Source: Limimaricola sp041580155
GTDB taxonomy: Bacteria; Pseudomonadota; Alphaproteobacteria; Rhodobacterales; Rhodobacteraceae
Length of the DNA stretch: 11,421 nt
Direction of reading: 5' to 3'
NCBI GenBank assembly: GCA_041580155.1
Contig: JBFGEI010000079.1
Location: 1 to 11,421, forward strand
The position numbers and the translations under genes are program-made. This document shows, one piece after another, positions 5,321 through 11,421 of the stretch. Position 1 is the first letter of the stretch, and every line of letters starts with the position of its first letter. The notes under the pieces were generated by a model, which did not search any database, was not told where the DNA came from, and saw nothing but the letters and a program-made list of their open reading frames with translations.

Positions 5321-6642
5321 CCCTTGCCCGCGCCGATTTTCCCGAAGGTTTCGTGTTCGGCGCCGCCACCGCCGCCTACCAGATCGAAGGCCACCGCTTC
5401 GGCGGCGCCGGCCCGACCCATTGGGACAGCTTCGCGGCAACCCCGGGCAACGTGGTGCGGGCCGAGACCGGCGCCACGGCCTGCGATCACTACCACCGCT
5501 TCGAGGCCGACCTCGACCTGATGCAGGCGGCGGGCTTCGACGCCTACCGGTTCTCGACCTCCTGGGCGCGGGTGCTGCCCGAGGGCCGCGGCCCGGTGAA
5601 CCATGAGGGGCTCGATTTCTACGACCGGCTGGTCGACGCGATGCTGGAGCGCGGGCTGCGGCCGTTCCAGACGCTGTACCACTGGGACCTGCCCTCGGCG
5701 CTGGCCGACAAGGGCGGCTGGGCCAACCGTGACACCGCGCTGGCCTTCGCCGACTACGCCGAGGTGATCTCGGGCCGGATCGGCGACCGGGTCGAGTCGA
5801 CGGCGACGATCAACGAACCCTGGTGCGTCGCCTGGCTGTCGCATTTCCTCGGCCACCACGCGCCCGGGCTGCGCGACATCCGCGCCGCCGCCCGGGCGAT
5901 GCACCACATCCTGCTGGCGCATGGTGCCGCGGTCGAACGGCTGCGCGACATCGGCCGCGACAACCTCGGCATCGTGCTGAACTTCGAACACGCCGTGCCG
6001 GCCGACGACAGCGCCGCCTCGGCCGCCGCCGCCGATCTGCAGGACGGCATCTACAATCGCTGGTTCATCGAGGCAATCGCCCGGGGCAGCTACCCCGACC
6101 GGGTGCTCGACGGACTCGCGCCGCATATGCCCGAGGCCTGGCAGGACGACATGGCGCTGATTTCGCAGCCGATCGACTGGCTCGGGGTGAACTACTATAC
6201 CCGGTCGCTGCTGCGCGCCGACGACAGCCAGCCCTGGCCGGGGATCGCGCCGGTGCCGGGGCCGCTGCCGAAGTCCCAGATGGGTTGGGAAATCTATCCC
6301 GACGGGCTGCGCGAGATCCTGGCGCGGATGGCCCGCGACTACGTGGGCGACCTGCCGATCTACGTCACCGAGAACGGCATGGCTTGGGACGACCGCGTCG
6401 CGGACGGCGCGGTGTCCGACCCCGAGCGCCTGGCGTTCATCCGCGCCCACATGGACGCCACCCGCGATGCCATCGCCGCCGGCGCCAACGTCAAAGGCTT
6501 CTTCTACTGGTCGCTGCTCGACAATTACGAATGGACCTTCGGCTACGAAAAGCGCTTCGGCTTGATCCATGTCGATTTCGAAACCTTGAAGCGCACGCCC
6601 AAGACCTCGTATGAGGCGCTACGCGCCGCGCTGTCCCGCTGA
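5317..6642 (+). CDS. bglA: GH1 family beta-glucosidase
   Basis: Cytoplasmic retaining beta-glycosidase, 441 residues, the usual GH1 length, with no signal peptide. The N-terminal signature FPEGFVFGAATAAYQIEG is at 8-25. The acid/base glutamate is E167 in TINEPWC, and the nucleophile is E352 in YVTENGMAWDD. Glycone-pocket residues W398, E405 and W406 sit in YWSLLDNYEW. All catalytic positions are intact. The ATG overlaps the aglR stop by four bases, so the two are translationally coupled, with AGGA at 5303-5306 as the nearest ribosome-binding match. The likely substrates are cellobiose-like or aryl beta-glucosides, giving glucose for the downstream glucokinase. Its place beside an alpha-glucoside transporter suggests a regulon serving both linkage types. 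GH1 also includes beta-galactosidases and beta-fucosidases, so fine specificity is open. Confidence 0.95.
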   Translation: MTLARADFPEGFVFGAATAAYQIEGHRFGGAGPTHWDSFAATPGNVVRAETGATACDHYHRFEADLDLMQAAGFDAYRFSTSWARVLPEGRGPVNHEGLDFYDRLVDAMLERGLRPFQTLYHWDLPSALADKGGWANRDTALAFADYAEVISGRIGDRVESTATINEPWCVAWLSHFLGHHAPGLRDIRAAARAMHHILLAHGAAVERLRDIGRDNLGIVLNFEHAVPADDSAASAAAADLQDGIYNRWFIEAIARGSYPDRVLDGLAPHMPEAWQDDMALISQPIDWLGVNYYTRSLLRADDSQPWPGIAPVPGPLPKSQMGWEIYPDGLREILARMARDYVGDLPIYVTENGMAWDDRVADGAVSDPERLAFIRAHMDATRDAIAAGANVKGFFYWSLLDNYEWTFGYEKRFGLIHVDFETLKRTPKTSYEALRAALSR

Positions 6643-6660
6643 CCCCCCCGAGGACCTGAC

Positions 6661-7650
6661 ATGACCCTGCCCGACACCCACTATTCGCTCGTCGCCGACA
6701 TCGGTGGAACCAACACCCGAGTCGCGCTGGCGCGCGGCCGCCAGGTGGTGGAAAGCTCGATCCGTCGCTACAGCAACGCCGATTACGCCGGGCTGGAAAC
6801 CGTGCTGAACCGCTATCTGAAGGACGAGGGAGGCGTCGACTGCGTCGCCGCCTGCGTCGCGGTCGCGGGCCCGGTGCGCGACGGTCGGGCGACGATGACC
6901 AACCTCGACTGGACCATCGACAAGACCACCCTCGCCCGCGCCACCGGCGCCGAGACCGTGGCGATCCTGAACGACCTGCAGGCCCAGGGCCACGCGCTCG
7001 GCCATATCGATCCGGCAAAGCTGCGCAACATCTTGCCGTTCCCCGAGGCTTCGGAACACGCCGCCAAGCTGGTGATCGGCGTCGGCACCGGCTTCAACGC
7101 CGCGCCGGTGTTCGAGACCGAAGTCGGTCGCTACGTGACGCCGTCGGAATCGGGCCATGTCAACCTGCCCGTGGTCAGCGAAGCCGACATGTCGCTGGCC
7201 CGCTACGTGTCGACGGCGCACGGCTTCCCGGCTGTCGAGGACGTGCTGTCGGGCCGCGGTCTGGAGCGGGTCTACGCCTGGCTTGGCGAAGAGGCCGGCA
7301 CCCCGCGCGAGGCCGCGGCGGCCGACATCATGTCCGCCTGCGCCGACGGCAGCGACCCGCGCGCGGTCGAGGCGGCGCGGGTGTTCTCGCGGTTTCTCGG
7401 CACCGTCGCCGGCAACCTGGCGCTGACCCAGCTGCCGTTCGGTGGCGTCTACCTGGTCGGCGGCGTCTCGCGGGCCTTTGGCCCCTACCTGCGCGATTTC
7501 GGCTTTGCCGACGCGTTCCGCGACAAGGGCCGCTTCGCCGGCTTCATGGGCAACTTCGGCGTCTCGGTCGTCGAGGACGACTACGCCGCGCTGACCGGTT
7601 CGGCGGCGCATCTGGCGGCGCTGCGCGAACAGCCCGTCGCCCACGGCTGA
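6661..7650 (+). CDS. glk: glucokinase (Glk family)
   Basis: ATP:glucose 6-phosphotransferase of the E. coli Glk type, 329 residues, cytoplasmic. The phosphate-binding loop DIGGTN is at 13-18, and NDLQAQGHAL at 104-113 contains the probable catalytic base D105. A second nucleotide loop, GTGFN, is at 142-146, and glucose-binding E163 and H166 lie in ESGHVNLP. The motif EDVLSGRGLERVY is at 193-205, and the C-terminal GGVYLVGGVS is at 261-270. It lacks the ROK-family CxCGxxGC zinc motif. The start ATG has GAGGA at 6650-6654, six bases upstream, and follows bglA by 18 bases, so it is the last gene of the aglR-bglA-glk operon. It phosphorylates the glucose released by the alpha- and beta-glucosidases, as needed where sugar enters by ABC transport. 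Confidence 0.95.
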   Translation: MTLPDTHYSLVADIGGTNTRVALARGRQVVESSIRRYSNADYAGLETVLNRYLKDEGGVDCVAACVAVAGPVRDGRATMTNLDWTIDKTTLARATGAETVAILNDLQAQGHALGHIDPAKLRNILPFPEASEHAAKLVIGVGTGFNAAPVFETEVGRYVTPSESGHVNLPVVSEADMSLARYVSTAHGFPAVEDVLSGRGLERVYAWLGEEAGTPREAAAADIMSACADGSDPRAVEAARVFSRFLGTVAGNLALTQLPFGGVYLVGGVSRAFGPYLRDFGFADAFRDKGRFAGFMGNFGVSVVEDDYAALTGSAAHLAALREQPVAHG

Positions 7651-7684
7651 CGCACGCGCCGGAGGTGTCCCGGGTCAATGCCCC

Positions 7685-7852
7685 GGTGCACCACCCGGCC
7701 GTAGCCGTCTCCTCCCTACCGTAGCCGTCGGACCCTGACGGCGGACCGCCCGACCGTCGCCGTCACCTTCGGCGTACCCCCCGGCCGTAGCTGTTACCCC
7801 CGGCGCACCGCCCGGCCGTAGCCGTCTGAGCCCGACGGCGTACCGCCCGGCC
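7685..7852. repeat. imperfect tandem repeats of about 31-35 bp
   Basis: Units begin at 7685, 7740, 7771, 7802 and 7837 with GGYGNACC (GGTGCACC, GGCGGACC, GGCGTACC, GGCGCACC, GGCGTACC). The body is roughly CGCCCGGCC followed by GTAGCCGTC. Spacings are 55, 31, 31 and 35 bp; the 55-bp interval contains an extra partial copy (GTAGCCGTC at 7721-7729). A 31-bp period is not a multiple of three, which argues against coding. GCCGTC / GACGGC stem-loops with 7-base loops occur at 7724-7742 and 7821-7839. There is no conserved spacer structure, so it is not a CRISPR array. Confidence 0.65.
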
Positions 7853-7865
7853 AACGCGGCCGGGC
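7845..7865 (+). terminator. possible terminator hairpin after the glk operon
   Basis: A perfect 8-bp GC stem, GCCCGGCC (7845-7852) and GGCCGGGC (7858-7865), with loop AACGC. It is the strongest hairpin in the convergent spacer but has no following T-run and lies about 195 bases after the glk stop. A terminator role is plausible for a GC-rich genome but not proven; it could act in either direction. Confidence 0.3.
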
Positions 7866-8023
7866 TCCGCGTTCGCGCCGACGTTCGGCGCCAACTGCGC
7901 CTTCGACCAGCGCCATCGGAGCCCAGTCCACACCGTCGGAACCTTGGTCGCCCCCGCCGGTGTCCTGGGGGCACCGACGACCCAGGCCGTCAGACGGTTG
8001 ACCGTCGTGGCACTGGCCGGTCG

Positions 8024-10339
8024 TCAGTTCAGCTGGCGCTGCACCGTCGCGGTCAGTTCGGTCAGTGAGAACGGCTTCGGCAGGAACACCGAATTCGGGA
8101 TGCCGCATTTCTGTTCGCTGAACGCGTCCTCGGCGTAGCCCGACACGAAGACAACCCGGGTGTCGGGCCGCTTGGTCAACGCCTCGCGCACCCAGGTCGG
8201 CCCGTCCTTGCCCGGCATCACCACATCGGTGACGAAGATGTCGATCACCAGGTCCGGGTCGGCCAGCAGATCGAGCGCCGCCTCGGCGCTGTCGGCCTCG
8301 AGCACCGCGAAGCCACGCAACCGAAGCGCCCGCGACGCGAAGGCGCGGACCGGCGACTCGTCCTCGACCAGCAGCACGACGCCCTCGGCCCAGCTCGGTA
8401 GCGCCTCGTCCTCGAGCTCCGGCGGGTTCGGAGCAAGCTCGGTCTGCTTTTCGTGGCTCGGCAACAGCAGCGTGAATACCGTGCCCTCGCCGACCTCGCT
8501 GTCGACGAAGATGAAGCCGCCGGTCTGCTTGACGATGCCGTAGACCGTCGACAGCCCCAGCCCGGTACCCTCGCCGGGCCGCTTGGTGGTGTAGAACGGC
8601 TCGAAGATCTTCGGCAACTTCTCGGGCGCGATTCCGGTCCCCTCGTCGATCACCCGGATTCGCACCCAGGGTCCGGCCGGCACGGTGGCCCGATCCCGCA
8701 CCAGCGGTTCGGTCAGCAGGTGGTTGTCGGTTTCGACCCGGATCTCGCCGCCATCGGCCATCGCGTCGCGCGCGTTGACCACGAGGTTCATCAACACCTG
8801 CTCGAGCTGACGCTTGTCGGCGCGGATCTGCAGCAGGCCGGGGTCGTGGTTCAGCGTCAACGTCACCTTCTCGCCGACCAGCCGGTTCAGCAGATGCGTC
8901 AGATCCGACAGCGTGTCGCGCAGGTCGAGCTGTTCGGGCATCAGGTTCTGCTTGCGCGAGAACGCCAGCAGCTGGCCGACCAGGCTGGCGGCCCGATTGG
9001 CGTTCTGATGAATCTGGATAAGGTCGCCGTAGTTCTGGTCGCCCTTGTCATGCCGCAGCAACAGCAGGTCGCAATGTCCTGAAATCGCTGTCAGAAGATT
9101 GTTGAAATCATGCGCGACGCCACCCGCCAGCTGGCCGATCGCCTGCATCTTCTGGGCCTGGACGAACTGCGCCTCGAGCGACTTGTGCTCGGTCGCGTCG
9201 TTCAGCACCGCGATCAGCTGTCGGTCGTCGCCCTCGCCGGCCGGCGCCAAGGTGACCTGGAACACCCGGTCCTTGTGGTCGCCGGTGCCGCGCAGGAACT
9301 GCGGTCCGGGCACCGCGCGCCCCTCGGCCGCCTCGGACAGCCAGTCGATGATCGGCCGGCCCAGCCCCTCGAGCAGTTCCGACAGCCGGCTGGCGGCGCC
9401 GATCGGCGTAGGCAGCAGCGACCGGGCGCCACGGTTCGCGGCGAGGATCTCGCCGCTGCGGGCGATCCGCAGCAGCGGCACCGGCAGGTCCTGGATCGCG
9501 TCCCAGTCGGCGCGGCGCGACTCGGTGGCCTCGGCGCCCGGCGGCAGCAGGTAGATCTCGCGGCGGCCGCCGGCGCAGGGAATCTCGGCCACCAGCGTCG
9601 CCAGGTTGCCCTTGACGCCGCGCACCTGCTGGGTCCGGCCCGAGACCAGCGGCAGCTCTTCGAACACCGCGTCGAGCGTCCGCGCCCGGCCGCCGGTCAG
9701 GCTACGGAACGCTTCGTTCATGAACAGGATGGTGCCCGACGGGCCCGCGGTCAGCATCGGCAGCCCAAGCGCGTCGGCGGCCCGGCCGGTGCCGGGCCGG
9801 TCGGTCAGATCCTCGAACCGCCAGACGTAGGAGCGATCGCCGATCGAGGTGACGGTCAGCCGCAGGTGGCCGCGCCGCGTCGCCACCATGTCCTGCGCCG
9901 ATCCCGAGACGTCGGCCTGGCCCTGCAGACGGAACAGGATCGCGCCCGGGTTGGCGAAAAGCTCGGACAGCAGCGCGGTCAGGGTTTCGCCGCCGATCTT
10001 GCGAAACCGGTTTTCAGCCGCGCCGTTGCAGCGCAGTATCATGCCTTCGGAATCCGCGATGAAGCCGGGGATCATGTCGCTGGACAGCACCGAGGCCATC
10101 ATCGCGATCCGGTCCCGGCAACGCCAGCGTCGCCAGCGGTCGCGCAGGTGGATCAGCGCCGCCACCAGGGCCAGCGTGGTGCCGGTCAACAGCAGCGCCA
10201 GCGCCACCAGACCGTCCGGCGTCATCGCCGCCGCGATCAGCGTCGCCGCAGCCATCGCGACGATCGCCAACAGCTGCACCGTGGTCGGGGGCGGCCCGAT
10301 CGCGTCCGCGACGTCGGTCGTGATGTCCAGATCGGCCAC
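8024..10339 (-). CDS. cckA: hybrid sensor histidine kinase CckA
   Basis: Membrane-bound hybrid kinase/phosphatase that feeds phosphate through ChpT to CtrA, controlling cell cycle, motility or gene-transfer-agent functions in alphaproteobacteria. Length is 771 residues from the GTG start. Two adjacent membrane helices lie at about 20-39 and 43-64, followed by degenerate PAS-like sensor regions (about 75-380). The HisKA phosphoacceptor is H410 in GGVAHDFNN, preceded by the CckA-typical FVQAQKMQAIGQLAGG. The ATPase domain has N-box N522 (NLVVNARDAM) and the DEGTGIAP and GEGTGLGLS glycine boxes. The C-terminal receiver has phosphoacceptor D705 (FVTDVVMPGKDG) and a late lysine in FLPKPFS. The GTG at 10339-10337 is preferred because AGAGGG lies 6 bases upstream; a TTG 14 codons earlier lacks such a site. 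It follows the methyltransferase gene by 116 bases and converges on glk. Confidence 0.94.
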   Translation of the reverse strand: MADLDITTDVADAIGPPPTTVQLLAIVAMAAATLIAAAMTPDGLVALALLLTGTTLALVAALIHLRDRWRRWRCRDRIAMMASVLSSDMIPGFIADSEGMILRCNGAAENRFRKIGGETLTALLSELFANPGAILFRLQGQADVSGSAQDMVATRRGHLRLTVTSIGDRSYVWRFEDLTDRPGTGRAADALGLPMLTAGPSGTILFMNEAFRSLTGGRARTLDAVFEELPLVSGRTQQVRGVKGNLATLVAEIPCAGGRREIYLLPPGAEATESRRADWDAIQDLPVPLLRIARSGEILAANRGARSLLPTPIGAASRLSELLEGLGRPIIDWLSEAAEGRAVPGPQFLRGTGDHKDRVFQVTLAPAGEGDDRQLIAVLNDATEHKSLEAQFVQAQKMQAIGQLAGGVAHDFNNLLTAISGHCDLLLLRHDKGDQNYGDLIQIHQNANRAASLVGQLLAFSRKQNLMPEQLDLRDTLSDLTHLLNRLVGEKVTLTLNHDPGLLQIRADKRQLEQVLMNLVVNARDAMADGGEIRVETDNHLLTEPLVRDRATVPAGPWVRIRVIDEGTGIAPEKLPKIFEPFYTTKRPGEGTGLGLSTVYGIVKQTGGFIFVDSEVGEGTVFTLLLPSHEKQTELAPNPPELEDEALPSWAEGVVLLVEDESPVRAFASRALRLRGFAVLEADSAEAALDLLADPDLVIDIFVTDVVMPGKDGPTWVREALTKRPDTRVVFVSGYAEDAFSEQKCGIPNSVFLPKPFSLTELTATVQRQLN

Positions 10340-10345
10340 GTGACG

Positions 10346-10351
10346 CCCTCT
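10346..10351 (-). promoter_or_regulatory. ribosome binding site that decides the cckA start
   Basis: AGAGGG ends 6 bases before GTG 10339-10337. The alternative in-frame TTG at 10381-10379 has only T-rich sequence upstream, so the GTG is the better start and removes 14 residues from the longest reading frame. Confidence 0.6.
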
Positions 10352-10410
10352 CGCTACCCAACACGGGTCACTCGACAGCAAAAAGCCTAACGCATGGTGA
10401 ATCCTGGACG

Positions 10411-10439
10411 AGCCTAGACCGTTCGGGCGCAGCCATCAA
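10411..10439 (-). promoter_or_regulatory. weak candidate cckA promoter
   Basis: TTGATG (10439-10434), a 17-base spacer and TAGGCT (10416-10411) match the sigma-70 consensus at 4 of 6 and 3 of 6 positions. Transcription would begin near 10404, about 65 bases before the GTG start. The call rests only on this partial match and correct spacing. The 116-bp gap after the upstream gene leaves room for a separate promoter. Confidence 0.25.
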
Positions 10440-10455
10440 CTCATGGTTGAAAAAG

Positions 10456-11421
10456 CTAGGCTTGGCGCAACATGGCCATGTAGAAACCGTCGCCCAGATC
10501 GCCCGGCGTCAGCCGCATTTCGTCGACCAACCGCCAGCCCGGCGCGCGGCCGCGAAACGCCGCCACCCGGTCGCCGTTCTCTTCCCCGAGCACCGAGCAA
10601 GTGGCGTAGGCCAGCTTGCCGCCGGGCGCCACGCGCGCCGCCGCCTGGTCGAGCAGCCGATCCTGCACTTCGGTCAGGGCGACAAGCGCCTCGGGAGTCA
10701 GCCGCCACTTCGCATCCGGCGCCCTGCGCCAGGTGCCGCTGCCCGAACAGGGCGCGTCGATCAGCACCAGGTCGAAGCGCTGCTGCCCCGGTGCAGCAAC
10801 CCGGATCGGCGTGCCGGCCCGCGCGGCGCGCGCCGGGATGTCGCGCATCCGTCCGGCGTCGATGTCGTGGGCCGTGACCGACATGTCGGCCAGCGCCGCC
10901 ATCGCCAGCGCCTTGCCGCCGCCGCCAGCGCAGAGGTCCAGCACCGACATGCCCGGCTGCAGCGGCAACCGCAGCACCGCGGCCTGCGAGGCCGCGTCCT
11001 GCAGCTCTACCAGACCGTCGAGATAGGCAGCGCTGCGCGATATCTTTCTTTCACCTTCAGTGACTTGAAGCGCGGTCTTAACCTGCGGATGCGGCACGGC
11101 GACAATGCCCTCCGCAGTTAGTGAACCGATCGCCGCCGCAGCGTCGCCCTTGCCCGGATTGACCCTCAGGAACACCGAAGCCCGGTCGCGCAGCGCCAGC
11201 GCCGCGGCCTCGGCTCCATGCCCGAGCGCCGCCTGGAACCGTGGCCAGAGCCAGTCCGGCAGGTCGAGCCGTACCGGATCGGCCACCGCCGAAGCGGCCA
11301 CCGCCTCGCCGATCTGCAGCGGTTCGGGCGCGTGCCCGGCGCCGGTGAACAGTGCCTCGGGATCGAGACCCTGCTGACGCAGCAGCCCGATCATCACCCC
11401 GCGCCCGGTCTTGGCCCCGCC
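10456..11421 (-). CDS. RsmB/NOP2-Sun family RNA (cytosine-5) methyltransferase, 5' end off window
   Basis: SAM-dependent RNA m5C methyltransferase; 321 codons are visible and the reading frame stays open to the right edge, so the N-terminus is missing. Numbering from the first visible codon, the SAM-binding motif VLDLCAGGGGKALAMAAL is at about 160-177. The two family cysteines are both present: C225 in DAPCSGSGTWRR (general acid/release position) and C275 in LAYATCSVL (catalytic nucleophile position). A GTG/ATG pair at 11397-11392 could be mistaken for the start, but the in-frame codons before it (GGAKTGRG) continue a segment conserved in relatives. The target could be 16S rRNA (RsmB-like) or another RNA; alphaproteobacteria carry several paralogues, so no symbol is given. 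The gene ends TAG at 10458-10456, 116 bases before cckA. Confidence 0.9.
   Translation of the reverse strand, partial: GGAKTGRGVMIGLLRQQGLDPEALFTGAGHAPEPLQIGEAVAASAVADPVRLDLPDWLWPRFQAALGHGAEAAALALRDRASVFLRVNPGKGDAAAAIGSLTAEGIVAVPHPQVKTALQVTEGERKISRSAAYLDGLVELQDAASQAAVLRLPLQPGMSVLDLCAGGGGKALAMAALADMSVTAHDIDAGRMRDIPARAARAGTPIRVAAPGQQRFDLVLIDAPCSGSGTWRRAPDAKWRLTPEALVALTEVQDRLLDQAAARVAPGGKLAYATCSVLGEENGDRVAAFRGRAPGWRLVDEMRLTPGDLGDGFYMAMLRQA

Larger units (their letters stand above)
7651..8023. other. convergent intergenic spacer, no credible gene, rich in repeats and hairpins
   Basis: This 373-bp spacer lies between the ends of glk (plus) and cckA (minus). No reading frame here has a family resemblance or a convincing ribosome binding site. 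It holds imperfect tandem units (about 7685-7852) and several stem-loops: 7724-7742, 7821-7839, 7845-7865, 7875-7891, 7950-7972, and 7993-8006 close to the cckA stop. None has a T-run on either strand, so both operons may end by hairpin-assisted or Rho-dependent termination here. Confidence 0.75.

Noticed and set aside
5122..6570. 482-codon minus-strand frame opposite bglA, and 4142-5107 opposite aglR
   Set aside because: No recognisable domain and low-complexity composition; the plus-strand genes have intact catalytic and DNA-binding motifs.
6619..7644. 341-codon minus-strand frame opposite glk
   Set aside because: Mirror of a complete glucokinase; no motif or ribosome binding site.
7685..7852. 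Possible CRISPR array
   Set aside because: Units are imperfect and directly adjacent, with no unique spacers of constant length and no cas gene nearby.
7675..7974. 99-codon minus-strand frame with repeated RRLRPGGAP-like peptides in the glk-cckA spacer
   Set aside because: The peptides come from the DNA tandem repeats, whose 31-bp period is not a multiple of three, so the repeats drift out of frame; no ribosome binding site was found.
9110..10390. 426-codon plus-strand frame opposite cckA
   Set aside because: Glutamine/arginine-rich antisense frame without homology to anything I recognise.
10379..10463. AAGCCTA / TAGGCTT inverted repeat with a T-run between the methyltransferase gene and cckA, considered as a terminator
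   Set aside because: The arms are 7 bp and about 67 bases apart, too distant for a normal intrinsic terminator, and the second arm runs into the cckA leader.
11392..11397. GTG/ATG pair as the true start of the methyltransferase
   Set aside because: The frame is open upstream to the window edge and family members have an N-terminal segment before this point, so the gene is cut by the window rather than starting here.

Overview
The window is GC-rich DNA (about two thirds G+C by eye) that reads as a chromosomal segment of an alphaproteobacterium, most likely a member of the Rhodobacteraceae. The basis is the AglEFGA-type alpha-glucoside uptake cluster with a LacI-family AglR, a CckA hybrid histidine kinase, and the strong codon bias that leaves long spurious antisense reading frames under almost every gene.

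Bases 1-4030 (minus strand) hold a sugar-uptake operon read right to left: aglE (periplasmic binding protein), aglF and aglG (two permeases), then the first 64 codons of a GH13 alpha-glucosidase (aglA-like) running off the left edge. The ATPase (aglK) that such a transporter needs is not in the window. aglF and aglG overlap by one base, and aglE and aglF are separated by a strong intercistronic hairpin. Bases 4280-7650 (plus strand) hold the divergent operon aglR, bglA (GH1 beta-glucosidase) and glk (glucokinase). Together the genes form a catabolic unit: import of glucosides, hydrolysis of alpha- or beta-linkages in the cytoplasm, and phosphorylation of the released glucose.

The 249-bp divergent region 4031-4279 carries a symmetric regulatory layout. 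Each side has a predicted promoter with a near-identical 14-16 bp palindrome (core AAAGCGCTTT) placed 8-9 bp downstream of its -10 box. These are very probably AglR operators, so AglR would repress both operons including its own gene.

Bases 7651-8023 lie between two converging genes. They have no credible gene but contain several imperfect tandem units about 31-35 bp apart, with recurring stem-loops. Bases 8024-10339 (minus) encode CckA, the membrane-bound hybrid kinase of the CckA-ChpT-CtrA phosphorelay. Bases 10456-11421 (minus) encode the C-terminal part of an RsmB/NOP2-family RNA cytosine-5 methyltransferase whose 5' end is off the right edge.

I see no mobile element, tRNA, rRNA or CRISPR array, and no plainly new system. 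The observations most worth following are the paired operators, the hydrophobic insertion in AglF, the leader and intercistronic hairpins of the agl operon, and the repeat-rich convergent spacer.
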